Positions 29,635 to 39,256 of a stretch of 64,000 bases of DNA are shown one piece after another. This stretch comes from Pararhizobium sp. A13 (lineage in GTDB: Bacteria > Pseudomonadota > Alphaproteobacteria > Rhizobiales > Rhizobiaceae). The stretch spans positions 3,359,001-3,423,000 of the forward strand of contig NZ_CP149510.1 of the NCBI RefSeq assembly GCF_040126305.1, given 5' to 3'. The translations under genes were made by a program, and so were the position numbers. The notes under the pieces are model-generated. The model made no database searches. It was not told the origin of the DNA and saw only the letters and a list, made by a program, of their open reading frames with translations. Numbering within the stretch: position 1 is the first letter of the stretch; every line of letters begins with the position of its first letter.

Positions 29635-31575
29635 TTGGCCAGTTTTGAATCGGCAGTGCGTACTGCTACCGCCACCGAGGTCTACGGTCCCCCAATCGCT
29701 TTCGGCGCCCGTAACAGCAAGCTGCTGTCGATCGCGGGACGCCTCTGCCTGTCGCTGCTCCTGTCGATCACGCTCATCTTCGCCGTTGAATGGATCACGC
29801 GCGATTCGGCCTCCGAGGCAGTCTCGTATTTCCTTGATCCGGTGCGCCCCGCCTGGACAACGGCCGGCGTCTTCTTTTTCGTCTTCCTGGCACTCGACGC
29901 GGCGTTCGGACGCGAAAACTACAGCATTATTTTCATCGCGCCGCTCGCACTGATCCCGGCCCTCGTCAGCCGCCAGAAGCAGATTTTCCTCTCAGACCCG
30001 CTCTATCCCACGGACTTCCTGTTCGGGCGCCAGATCATGGAACTGATGCCGGTCCTGGTGCGGGACCGCCCCTGGACGGCGGCCGGCATTGTCGTCGGCC
30101 TTATCGCCTCGATCATCGCCCTTGCCTGGCTTGCCCGTTTCGCCTGGCGCCGCTTTCCGCTGTTGACACGCCGCCAGCGCCTGACCCGGCTGGCGGTGGC
30201 CCTGCCGCTGCTCGCCTCCTTCTACCACATCATGGACTACAACAATTTCTCCTGGATACGCGATCGGCTGCAGATCATTCCGATCATGTGGGACCAGACG
30301 GAAAACTATCGCCACAACGGTTTCGTCATGGCGTTCGCCCTCAACCTGCCGATGGCAAACGTCACGGCGCCGGCGGGCTACATGTCCGATGCCATCGACA
30401 AGATCCCGACGAAGCCGGTGCCGGCCGGCACGACGCATCGTGGCAAGCCGGACGTCATCGTGCTGATGAGTGAATCCTTCTGGGATCCGACCCGCCTGCC
30501 GAACGTCAAGCTGTCGCCCGATCCGATGCCGACCATCCGTAAGATGCAGTCCGGCAACGTGCTTTCGCCGGAATTCGGCGGCATGACCGCCAATGTCGAG
30601 TTCGAAGCACTGACCGGCTTTTCGAATGCCTTCCTGCCCTATGGCAGCATTCCCTACCAGCAGTATATCCGCAATCCGATCCCGTCGCTTGCCACCTTCT
30701 TCCGCGGCGAAGGTTATGTCGCCCGCGCCGTGCATCCGTTCCAGAAATGGTTCTGGAACCGCAGTGCCGTCTACAAGGCCTTCGGCTTCGAACAGTTCCG
30801 GTCGGAAGAGAACCTGCCGGCCATGCAGAAGCGCGGCATCTTCGCTTCCGACGAATCGCTGACGAAGGAGATCATCCGCGAGGCCGATCAGCTGCGCGAT
30901 CCGTTCTTCTTCTTCACCGTCACGCTGCAGGGCCACGGCCCCTATGAAGCGAACCGCTACGCGAAGAACACCATCAAGGTGGAAGGAAACCTGCCGGAAG
31001 TCGACAGGCAGGTGCTGGCGACCTATGCGCAAGGCATCAAGGAAGCCGACGACAGCCTGAAAATGCTGATGGATTGGGCGAAGGAGCGCGACCGTGAAAC
31101 GATCATCGTGCTCTTCGGCGACCATCTGCCGCCGCTGAACACGGTCTATCCGAACACCGGTTTCATGAACGACGTGACCGCCTCGCGCAAGGGACCGCTC
31201 GAACAGATGAAGGCCCAGCACGAGACGCCGCTGGTCGTTTGGTCGAACAAGACCGGGCCGGTCAAGGATATCGGCACGATCAGCCCGGCCTTCCTGTCCT
31301 ATCATATCCTCAAGCAGGGCGGCTTCGAGCACCCCTACTACACGGGATTCCTCGGCAACGTCTTCGACCAGTATCACGTCATCGATCGCTACATGCTCAT
31401 CGATGCCGCCGGCAAGGACACGCCCGCCTGGGGTCGCAAGAAGACTGTTCCCTCTCTTATCCGCGACTATCGCTTCCTGCAGCACGACATGATGTTCGGC
31501 AAGCGTTTCGGGACAGACAGGTTCTTCCAGTCACACGCGGATCTGTTCGCGCACGCAAGCGGAGGGGCTCTCTAG
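29635..31575 (+). CDS. LTA-synthase-family membrane phosphotransferase (sulfatase fold)
   Basis: About 646 aa from a TTG at 29635, behind GGAGAGG. Five hydrophobic segments (about residues 25-215) are followed by a large periplasmic alkaline-phosphatase/sulfatase domain: metal ligands in VLMSESFWD and LFGDHLPP, and the nucleophile Thr in GGMTANVEFEALTG. In Gram-negatives this family transfers phosphoglycerol or phosphoethanolamine to periplasmic glucans or lipids. In rhizobia, phosphoglycerol substitution of cyclic beta-glucan is an attractive role, but that is inference. Confidence 0.88.
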   Translation: MASFESAVRTATATEVYGPPIAFGARNSKLLSIAGRLCLSLLLSITLIFAVEWITRDSASEAVSYFLDPVRPAWTTAGVFFFVFLALDAAFGRENYSIIFIAPLALIPALVSRQKQIFLSDPLYPTDFLFGRQIMELMPVLVRDRPWTAAGIVVGLIASIIALAWLARFAWRRFPLLTRRQRLTRLAVALPLLASFYHIMDYNNFSWIRDRLQIIPIMWDQTENYRHNGFVMAFALNLPMANVTAPAGYMSDAIDKIPTKPVPAGTTHRGKPDVIVLMSESFWDPTRLPNVKLSPDPMPTIRKMQSGNVLSPEFGGMTANVEFEALTGFSNAFLPYGSIPYQQYIRNPIPSLATFFRGEGYVARAVHPFQKWFWNRSAVYKAFGFEQFRSEENLPAMQKRGIFASDESLTKEIIREADQLRDPFFFFTVTLQGHGPYEANRYAKNTIKVEGNLPEVDRQVLATYAQGIKEADDSLKMLMDWAKERDRETIIVLFGDHLPPLNTVYPNTGFMNDVTASRKGPLEQMKAQHETPLVVWSNKTGPVKDIGTISPAFLSYHILKQGGFEHPYYTGFLGNVFDQYHVIDRYMLIDAAGKDTPAWGRKKTVPSLIRDYRFLQHDMMFGKRFGTDRFFQSHADLFAHASGGAL

Positions 31576-31605
31576 AAAGGTCTCCCCGTCGGGGTTAGGA
31601 TTAAG

Positions 31606-31881
31606 CTAACCCGCTTCAGCGGGGACGAGCCGCGGCATCTTCTGGACATCGGACAACCGGCGAACCGCACCGGCTTTGACCAAGCCGCCCAACGCCTCCT
31701 GCATGAGATCGACGGCGTTGGCGAAGGCATCGACCGGCATGAGTATCCTCTGGCGGAAAACCGGTTTCGGATTGTTTTGCCCGTCTTTTTCGGTGGCGGA
31801 AAGGCTCATCAGATCGATCCTGACGACCGCGCCGGTCACGGTGATCTCGCCAATGCCGTCGGCGTAGAGTTCGCTGCTCAT
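31606..31881 (-). CDS. Conserved hypothetical protein, 91 aa
   Basis: Starts at the ATG at 31881 with a strong Shine-Dalgarno (GGGAGAG). The sequence begins MSSELYADGIGEITVTGAVV and has a central MPVDAFANAVDLMQEALGGLV; no signal peptide or membrane segment. I recall this type as a small rhizobial protein of unknown function, similar in tone to proteins with an N-terminal beta-hairpin followed by a helix. It lies just upstream-in-space of the giant gene's 3' end but on the same strand and could be its downstream partner (55-bp gap). Confidence 0.72.
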   Translation of the reverse strand: MSSELYADGIGEITVTGAVVRIDLMSLSATEKDGQNNPKPVFRQRILMPVDAFANAVDLMQEALGGLVKAGAVRRLSDVQKMPRLVPAEAG

Positions 31882-31936
31882 CGGTACTCTCCCTCTATCG
31901 CGCGGCCATCACATCAGTTCGTTCTTGAGCCCTGTC

Positions 31937-34900
31937 CTACGCCGCCAGCTGCGGTCTGAACGCCACATCCACATAGTAGTTTGTGCTGTTGAAGGCGCTG
32001 TTCGGGAACAGCCCGGCCGAGCCGTAGGCATAGACGCCGTTGCCGCCGCTGAGCGCCGACGACAGGGCATGCAGATTGCCGTTGTCTACGCCGGAACTGA
32101 AGAAATTGCTCGTCGCCGAATAGAACCCATTGCTGCTGTAGGAAACGACATAGGTCGTGTTTGCCTGGATCTGAACCTGCTGGGCCAGAGCGACCGACTG
32201 CCAACCGCTGGCGCTTTCATTCGTGAAAGTGGCATTTGCGAGCAGCGTTCCGGTCGACGTCCAGAGATATCCCGTATGCGGGCCGGTATTGCTCGGACCC
32301 TTATAGAAACGGAACCCGGTAATCGAGCCCGCGACGTCCGCCTGGAACTTCATGCCGAGATTGACGTCGGCGGAGTCGTTTTCGGTAACGGTCGCTGGCG
32401 TCGCGCTCGACGAAAACAGGTTCTGTTCGTCCGGCGGAACGACGTTGAGCGACACCTGGGCCGTATCGGTTCCTCCCTGCCCGTCGGAGATGGAATAGGT
32501 AAAGCTCGCAGCGCCGGTGTAGTCGTTCGTCGGCGTGAAGGTGACGGCATTCGACTGGCTGTTGAAGGCGACGGTGCCGTTCACCGCGTTTGCGACACCG
32601 GTAATGACCATCGGATCGCCATTGGCGTCACTGTCATTGGCAAGCAGTGTGCTCGCCTGTACGGAGAACACCGCGTTGGATGGCGTCGAGAACCCGGAAT
32701 CGTCGAGCGCTACGGGGCTGAGGTTTCCCGTTGCCTGCTCGTAGAGGACATCCACCCAGTAGTTCGTCGCATTGTAAGTGGCTGTCGGAAAAAGGCTGGT
32801 CGTGCCATAGGCAAAGACACCGTTTCCGCCACTCCCCGCACTGGACGGCGCCGACAGCGGGCCGTTCGTGTAGCTGGTCGCGAAGAAATTCGGCGTCACG
32901 CCATAAAAACCATTGGAATGATAGCTGGCGATATAGGTCGCCCCCGCAGAAATCGAGACCGGCTGGGTAAAGGTCACCGTCTGCCAGCCACTGGCGCTCT
33001 CGTTGGTGAAAGTTGCAGACGTGAGCAGATTCCCGCCACTGGTCCACAGCGAGCCGGTATGTGTGCCGGTGTCCTGGGCGCTCTTGTAATAGCGCAGCCC
33101 GGTGATGATACCGGCGGACGAAGCTATAAATTTCACGCCCAATTCGACGGACTCGGGGTCGTTGACGGAAGCCGTGCTCGGCGCGTTGGATGGAGAGAAC
33201 AAGTTCAGTGTTGTCTCCGATTGACCCACCGTCAGGCTTACGGCGGCAGACGCCGTTCCGCCCCGACCGTCCGAGATGCTGTAGGAGAAGCTTGCCGGCC
33301 CGATATAGCCCGAAGCCGGCGTGAACGTGACGGCGTTGGTCTGGCTGTTGAACACCACCGTGCCGTTCGTGGCACCGCTCACGCCGGTGATCGTCAAAGG
33401 ATCGCCGTCGGGATCGCTGTCGTTCGCAAGCAGCGTGGATGCGGCAATCGAAATCGAGTTGCTGTTGGAGACCGTAAAGCCGTTGTCGTTGCTGGCAATC
33501 GGCACCGTGTTGACGGTCGAACGTTTGTAGACGACGTCGACCCAATAGTTGCTGGCCTGGAAACTGGTCGTTGGAAACGCGGTGCCCGACGAATAGACAT
33601 AGAGGCCGTTTCCGCCGCTTGTCGCGGATGAGGGAGCCGTCAGCGATCCGTTGACCTTCGAACTGTTGAAATAGTTCGCGGTGGCCGCATAGGTTCCGGT
33701 CGTGTGGTAGGACGCGACATAGGTCGTCCCCGCCGTGATCGCGACCGGGCTGGAGAAGGTGGCGGTCTGCCAGCCGCTGGTGGATTCGTTGGTGAAGGTG
33801 ACGGTCGCCAGCAGCGTGCCCGTCGACGACCATAGCGAACCGGTGTGCGGCCCGGTGGCAGTGGCTGGCTTGTAGAAGCGTATGCCCGTGATCGTCCCGA
33901 CCACGGATGCGGTGAACTTCATTCCAAGCTCCAGTGGCTGGGCGTCGCTGACCGCCGGCCCCGCCGGCCCTTCGGTCCACTGGAACAGCGACACACCGGC
34001 AGGGTCTTGTTCGACCGTCAGGGACACATTGGCGGTCGCCGTGCCGCCGCGGCTGTCCGAAACCGTATAAGTGAAGCTTGCCGGCCCGCTATAGTCGGCA
34101 TTCGGCGTGTAGATGACATTGCCCGTCTGCGTGTCGAGCGCCACCGTTCCGTTGGTGGCATTGCTGACCGCACTCACGGTCAGCGGGTCGCTGTTGGGAT
34201 CGGTGTCGTTGGCCACCAGTGCAGTGAAGGAGATCGGGAGCATCCCGTTCTTCCCGACCGTGAATCCCGAATCGGCCGTCGCCGTCGGCGCCTGGTTGGG
34301 GTCCGGCGTGAAAACGACGTCGACCCAGTAGTTTGCGTTGGAACTGTTGCCCGGGAATACGCCGTTGCTATTGCTGGTATACGCGTAGACGCCGCCGCCA
34401 GACTGAACATTCAGCAGGCCGTTCGTGTAGGATGATGTGAAATAATTGTCGTTCGACGAATAGTATCCACCGGTGTGATAGGACGCGACATAGGTCGTTC
34501 CGGGAGTGAGACGCACCGGATTCGAGAAAGTCGCCGTCTGCCAGCCCGTTATGGATTCGCCGACGGAAATGCCGGTGGCCATCAGCGTGCCGGTGGTAGT
34601 CCACAGATTTACGACGTGCTGGCCGATATTGTAGAACCCCTTGTAGAACCGAATGCCATTGACAACGCCATCCGTCGTCGCCTGGAAGCGGACGCCCAGT
34701 TCGACGCCGTCCCGGTCGAGATTGGTTTCGACTTGCGGTTTGCTGGCAAGGGTCCAGAGGCTCGATGTCGAAGGCAGGTTGACCGTGACCTGGGTGCTCG
34801 CCGACGGATTGCCGAGGTTGAGGCTGTCGTCCACGGCGCGCGACATGATGTTGTAGGTCCCGGACGCCTGCACGACCCAGCTGTAGCTCCACGCCTCGCG

Positions 34901-37900
34901 GCCTGTCGCCTTCCACCAGCTCTGGCCGCCGTCAAGGGACACCTCGACGCCCGCAACAATGCCGCCGCCGAGATCCTGTGCGCTTCCGGTGATCGTGACC
35001 TTCTGTCCCTCGACGAAACTCGCGCCCAAGGTCGGAGAGGTGATGGTCGAGGTCGGCTTGGTCGTATCGGTCGATTGCGTCGCCAGGATCAGGCTTGCGT
35101 CGAGTGTCCCAGGCTGAATGCCCATGTCGGCGAACATGTTGACCATCGCCTGCTGGACATTCGGATCGGTTGGTGTGGTCGCACCCTCATGGTTGGAATC
35201 CAAGCCCCAGGACCAGAAGACGGTACCCGCTCCGAAGACGAGGGCGCCGCTCTCGGCCCGGTACATGGTCAGGCTGTGCGTCACATCGGCGGGACCGATC
35301 GAAGTGCCGTAGTCGCGCAGATAGGTGTTCACTGAAACCGTCGACAGCGACATGTTGATCAGCCCGGCGGGCCGGTAGCCGTTTTCGACGTCGGAGTCCC
35401 ACTCATAGCCGAGCAGGTTCTGGACGAGCGAGTAGGTTTGGCCCGGCTGCAGATCGGCGACGTCGGTATTGCGCCAGAATCGCAGGTTGGAATAGTCGTA
35501 AGGGATGGTGATCGTGTCCTGCCGGTAACTGTCCACCGTGAACATGGTGCCGCTCAGCGAGTTCTCCGGCTCCTGTCCGGGATCGGCAAACCTCGGGTCT
35601 CGCCAGGTGCCGGTACCCGTCGAGCTCGGATCGGGGGTCCCACCCCAGGTTTCCTTGTAGGTGACCATCGTCCGGTACGGCGTCCCATTGCCGTCGATGC
35701 TGGTTTCCCAGCGAACCTTCCAGTAGATTTCGTTGCCGCTCCAGAAGGCAAGGTCGACGCCAGAGTCGCGCGCCGCCTCGACGTTGGCTCGCTGTTCAGC
35801 CGACCAGTACTCGTCATGGCCCACCGAAAGAAAAGCCTCATGATTGAGCAGCAGGCTGCCGCTTCGCGTCGTATCGACGCCGGAGACGTAGGAGACGTCG
35901 TAGCCGTTCTGCTCGAGCCAGCGGATCGCCGAATGTTCGACGCCGAATATGAAATCATGTGTGCCGCCGCTCGGGCTGGTGTTGGTGATGAACGGTCGAT
36001 TGTAGCTGACCGCGGTGGCGCGGCCGATCGCGGTCAGGCCGCAACTGCAGTTGGGCGGCATGTAGCCGATCATATCGTTGGGATCGACCGGCACCTCGCC
36101 GTAATACAAGCTGGCGCCGCCCCAGGCATTGTATGCCTGCCAGGTGGTGTCGGAAGTCTGGAAGACGATATCGCTGGTGGAACTGTCGTCGCGGACAATG
36201 AAGGGGATGTGGCTGGCGCCCGTTGTGCCGTCCTCGCGGACGAGCTTGGCGATATAGACGCCCGAGACCATGTCGGAAGGGATGGCCCAACTTGCCGAGA
36301 CCGCCCAGTTGCCCGCATCGATCAAACCGCGCGACATGTCGACGATCGGATGCGGCTGCACCTGCGCCTGTGCCAGGTTCACATCGATTGTCGTCACCTT
36401 GCGTGCGCCTGCACCGCCATAATAACCCAGTCGATAGATATCGATCCGGTAGTTGGTCGAGTTGGTCGCAATTTTGAAGTCGACCGTCTGGCCCATATTG
36501 GTACTGATCTGGGTTGCAAAGCCCTGGATGTTGCCGTCGCCGTCGCCGTCGATGCCCCATTCGCTGATGGGGTTGCCTTGCTTCAGGTTTTCCAGAACGA
36601 TCTTGTTCTGGGCGGTCGGGTTGAGCTGACTTGCGGTGCGCGTTCCGTCGGAAAACTGGAAATTTTCGACACCAGTGACGGTATCGGCACCATCCGGGGA
36701 GCCGCTGCGGTTGTCGGCGATCGTGTAGGTGGCCCCTGAAAGCGCGATCGTATAGTTCGCGAATGCCCCGCTGAAGACCACGGTGTCGCCTGTTCCGCCG
36801 CCGCCATCAATCGTATCATTGCCGCCGCCGCCGTTAAGCGTGTCGTTTGCGGACCCTCCAGTGAGCACGTTGGCGCCACTGCTGCCGGTCAGGCTGACCG
36901 CCGCGCTCGATCCGCTTGCATTCACGCTCTCAAAGCCGGTCGTGTTCGCCGTGTCGCCGGAACTCTGGTCGGCAGACGACAGGTTGATCGTCGCTGCACC
37001 GTTGACCAGCAGCGTGTCGATATCCGCCCCGCCGGCGATCGACACGTCCGAGCCGTCATAGGTGATCGTATCGTTGCCGGCCCCGCCGCCGATCGTGTCG
37101 GCGCCGGCCCCGCCGACAATCGTGTCGGCGGCCGACCCACCGGTGAACACGTTGGCATTGCCATCGCCGGTCAGGCTGACGGTCGCGGTCGATCCACTTG
37201 CATTCACGCTCTCAAAGCCGGTGACGTTCGCAGTGTCGCCGGAGCTTTGGTCCGCGGACAACAGGTTGATTGTCGCGGCTCCTGCTACCACCAAAGTGTC
37301 GGTGTTCGTTCCGCCGGCGATCGAGACATCCGAACCGTCATAGGTGATCGTGTCGTTGCCTGCTCCGCCGCTTATCGTATCGGCGCCGGCACCGCCGACA
37401 ATCGTGTCAGCAGCCGATCCACCGGTGAACACGTTGGCATTGCCGTCGCCGGTCAGGCTGACGGCCGCGATCGAGCCGCTGGCATCGACGTTCTCGAAGC
37501 CGGTGACATTTGCGGTATCGCCGGAACTCTGGTCCACGGACGACAGGTTGATCGTCGCTGCACCGTTGACCAGCAGCGTGTCGACATCCGCCCCGCCGGC
37601 GATCGAAACATCCGAGGCGTCATAGGTGATCGTGTCGTTGCCCGCTCCGCCGCTTATCGTGTCGGCGCCGGCACCGCCGACAATCGTGTCGGCTGCCGAT
37701 CCACCGGTGAGCACGTTAGCGCCACTGCTGCCGGTGAGGCTCACGGCCGCATTCGATCCGCTTGCATTTACGTTCTCGAAGCCGGTGACGTTTGCAGTGT
37801 CGCCGGAGCTCTGGTCCGCGGACGACAGGTTGATCGTCGCCGCTCCCGTTACCACCAACGTGTCGGTGTTCGTTCCGCCGGCGATCGAGACATCCGAGCC

Positions 37901-39256
37901 GTCATAGGCGATCGTGTCGTTGCCTGCCCCGCCGCTTGTCGTGTCGGCGCCGGCACCGCCGACTATCGTGTCGGCACCGGACCCGCCGGTGATAGTGTCG
38001 GCCTGGTTGCTGCCGGTGACGGCGAAAGCTTCGCTCTGGCCGCCCAGTGTGATCGTCACGCCGGCTGCTGCGCCCGAAGCCGAGATCGCCTCGACACCCT
38101 GAATGGATGCATTTGTCGCCCCGAGTGTATTGAGGTCGGACGAGGTCGAGGTCAGATTGATCGTGTCACCGGTTCCGGTGCCGAGATTGATCGTGCCCGC
38201 GCCGATGAGGATCGCGTCGAGCTGCGTGCCGCTGAGGGTCACCGTGTCGGTGCCGGCGGTGCCGGTGAGGTTGCCGGTTTCGACATTGCTGACCGTCGGG
38301 ATTGTGAGCGCCGAAATGTTGCCGCTCGCCAGGACATTCAAAACATCGGTCGTCAACAAGCCGCTGGCGAGATTGATGGTGCTGAACCCGGCCCATTGCG
38401 ACGCCGTCATCGTTACATTGTCGCTGCCGCTACTTCCGGTGAGCGTCTCGATGCCGGAAACCGTTCCAAGCGAAAAGTTGACGGTGATGCCGGCCGTCAA
38501 CACGATCTGGTCGCGCGTACCGCTAGCGCTGTTGGCGCCGCCATCGATCGACTCGCCGGCAACGAACTGGCCACTGCCCAGGTTGATCGTATCGTCGCCG
38601 CTGCCGGCGACGATTGCATCTGCGCCGTTGCCGCCATTGAAGGTGTCGCCGCTGGCGTCCTGAAGCTGAGCGACAGTGCCGCCCGAGAATCCGGTGAGCG
38701 TCCCCGTCGTGGCGTTCGCCGTGTCGTTGCCGCTGGTGCCCGTGAACGTCGCCATGATCCCGGCATAGGTCATCATGCCTTCCGGCGAAAGCGGCGGACG
38801 ACCGGGGCCGTCACCGCGATCCAGTGACCAGGTTCCACCGCGAAGTTCCGCGCCGACAATGCCGCTCGCAGCCGCGACGCGAACGCCTGTCCATGCTGCA
38901 AGCGAATCAACGAAGGCAGCACCCCGTTCACCGGCGCCGGTCTCGCAGGCCCAAATCAGCAGGGCCTTTTCCGTTCCAAGTGCTGTGCCGAAGCCAGGAA
39001 GTTCGCTCGTTTCGTCCTTGATCGTCTCGTACGAGACCGGGCCCGCTGCGAAGCTTACTTCACCGGGCCGGCCATGCGCGATCAAGTGGATCGCGTCGAG
39101 GTTCGCGCGCGCCTCCAGTATCCGCGCCATCTGGGTCATGGCCGGCTCGTCCGGCGAAAGCACCACTGGCTCGACGTCTGGTCTCAGGCCGGCAAGCAGC
39201 GTCTCGAAGTCCGTGACAGAGGGGTCGATGAAAGCGATCTCACGAGAGTGGGTCAT
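31937..39256 (-). CDS. Giant mosaic exoprotein: DUF4347, RTX repeats, N,N-dimethylformamidase-beta-like domain, DUF4082/cadherin-like repeats
   Basis: 2439 aa with no cleavable signal peptide. In order: DUF4347 (about 5-145; His61 in LIAHG and Cys104 in WACETG); beta-rich and RTX calcium-binding nonapeptides (about 170-860; e.g. GGAGADTISGGAGNDTITYD), including four 94-residue near-identical repeats (about 450-825); an N,N-dimethylformamidase beta-subunit-like domain (about 885-1385; SYNRPF, VGHDEYWS); an Ig-like domain (about 1400-1495); then four DUF4082 domains (about 1500-1650, 1755-1905, 2022-2170, 2275-2438) alternating with three cadherin-like tandem-95 domains (LVANDTDPNSDPLTV, LLANDSDPDGDPLTI, LLANDSDANGDPMVI). 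RTX repeats without a signal peptide suggest type I secretion, but no type I transporter gene is in the window. Adhesive and possibly enzymatic surface protein; the true role is unknown. Confidence 0.85.
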   Translation of the reverse strand: MTHSREIAFIDPSVTDFETLLAGLRPDVEPVVLSPDEPAMTQMARILEARANLDAIHLIAHGRPGEVSFAAGPVSYETIKDETSELPGFGTALGTEKALLIWACETGAGERGAAFVDSLAAWTGVRVAAASGIVGAELRGGTWSLDRGDGPGRPPLSPEGMMTYAGIMATFTGTSGNDTANATTGTLTGFSGGTVAQLQDASGDTFNGGNGADAIVAGSGDDTINLGSGQFVAGESIDGGANSASGTRDQIVLTAGITVNFSLGTVSGIETLTGSSGSDNVTMTASQWAGFSTINLASGLLTTDVLNVLASGNISALTIPTVSNVETGNLTGTAGTDTVTLSGTQLDAILIGAGTINLGTGTGDTINLTSTSSDLNTLGATNASIQGVEAISASGAAAGVTITLGGQSEAFAVTGSNQADTITGGSGADTIVGGAGADTTSGGAGNDTIAYDGSDVSIAGGTNTDTLVVTGAATINLSSADQSSGDTANVTGFENVNASGSNAAVSLTGSSGANVLTGGSAADTIVGGAGADTISGGAGNDTITYDASDVSIAGGADVDTLLVNGAATINLSSVDQSSGDTANVTGFENVDASGSIAAVSLTGDGNANVFTGGSAADTIVGGAGADTISGGAGNDTITYDGSDVSIAGGTNTDTLVVAGAATINLLSADQSSGDTANVTGFESVNASGSTATVSLTGDGNANVFTGGSAADTIVGGAGADTIGGGAGNDTITYDGSDVSIAGGADIDTLLVNGAATINLSSADQSSGDTANTTGFESVNASGSSAAVSLTGSSGANVLTGGSANDTLNGGGGNDTIDGGGGTGDTVVFSGAFANYTIALSGATYTIADNRSGSPDGADTVTGVENFQFSDGTRTASQLNPTAQNKIVLENLKQGNPISEWGIDGDGDGNIQGFATQISTNMGQTVDFKIATNSTNYRIDIYRLGYYGGAGARKVTTIDVNLAQAQVQPHPIVDMSRGLIDAGNWAVSASWAIPSDMVSGVYIAKLVREDGTTGASHIPFIVRDDSSTSDIVFQTSDTTWQAYNAWGGASLYYGEVPVDPNDMIGYMPPNCSCGLTAIGRATAVSYNRPFITNTSPSGGTHDFIFGVEHSAIRWLEQNGYDVSYVSGVDTTRSGSLLLNHEAFLSVGHDEYWSAEQRANVEAARDSGVDLAFWSGNEIYWKVRWETSIDGNGTPYRTMVTYKETWGGTPDPSSTGTGTWRDPRFADPGQEPENSLSGTMFTVDSYRQDTITIPYDYSNLRFWRNTDVADLQPGQTYSLVQNLLGYEWDSDVENGYRPAGLINMSLSTVSVNTYLRDYGTSIGPADVTHSLTMYRAESGALVFGAGTVFWSWGLDSNHEGATTPTDPNVQQAMVNMFADMGIQPGTLDASLILATQSTDTTKPTSTITSPTLGASFVEGQKVTITGSAQDLGGGIVAGVEVSLDGGQSWWKATGREAWSYSWVVQASGTYNIMSRAVDDSLNLGNPSASTQVTVNLPSTSSLWTLASKPQVETNLDRDGVELGVRFQATTDGVVNGIRFYKGFYNIGQHVVNLWTTTGTLMATGISVGESITGWQTATFSNPVRLTPGTTYVASYHTGGYYSSNDNYFTSSYTNGLLNVQSGGGVYAYTSNSNGVFPGNSSNANYWVDVVFTPDPNQAPTATADSGFTVGKNGMLPISFTALVANDTDPNSDPLTVSAVSNATNGTVALDTQTGNVIYTPNADYSGPASFTYTVSDSRGGTATANVSLTVEQDPAGVSLFQWTEGPAGPAVSDAQPLELGMKFTASVVGTITGIRFYKPATATGPHTGSLWSSTGTLLATVTFTNESTSGWQTATFSSPVAITAGTTYVASYHTTGTYAATANYFNSSKVNGSLTAPSSATSGGNGLYVYSSGTAFPTTSFQASNYWVDVVYKRSTVNTVPIASNDNGFTVSNSNSISIAASTLLANDSDPDGDPLTITGVSGATNGTVVFNSQTNAVTFTPASGYIGPASFSYSISDGRGGTASAAVSLTVGQSETTLNLFSPSNAPSTASVNDPESVELGVKFIASSAGIITGLRYYKSAQDTGTHTGSLWTSGGNLLTSATFTNESASGWQTVTFTQPVSISAGATYIASYHSNGFYGVTPNFFATSYTNGPLSAPSSAGSGGNGVFAYGTTSLFPTATYNATNYWVDVLYEQATGNLSPVALDDSGFSTPSNAVFSVQASTLLANDSDANGDPMVITGVANAVNGTVAFNSQSNAVTFTPTNDYTGAASFTYSISDGQGGTDTAQVSLNVVPPDEQNLFSSSATPATVTENDSADVNLGMKFQADVAGSITGFRFYKGPSNTGPHTGYLWTSTGTLLANATFTNESASGWQSVALAQQVQIQANTTYVVSYSSNGFYSATSNFFSSGVDNGNLHALSSALSGGNGVYAYGSAGLFPNSAFNSTNYYVDVAFRPQLAA
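36783..37910 (-). repeat. Four tandem 282-bp coding repeats in the giant gene
   Basis: Units at about 36783-37061 (its RTX end degenerate), 37062-37343, 37344-37625 and 37626-37907 are near-identical at DNA level and each encodes 94 residues: an RTX nonapeptide block (DTIVGGAGADTISGGAGND), TYDxSDVSIAGG, AATINLSSADQSSGDTAN and FENVNASGS. The period is a multiple of three, so copy-number change keeps the frame. The repeat also produces four same-length antisense frames, which are shadows. Confidence 0.9.

Noticed and set aside
31925..38827. Several long plus-strand frames over the giant gene (for example 31925-33631, 37247-38827)
   Set aside because: Antisense of the giant gene; the regular ~93-codon ones simply mirror the 282-bp repeats.
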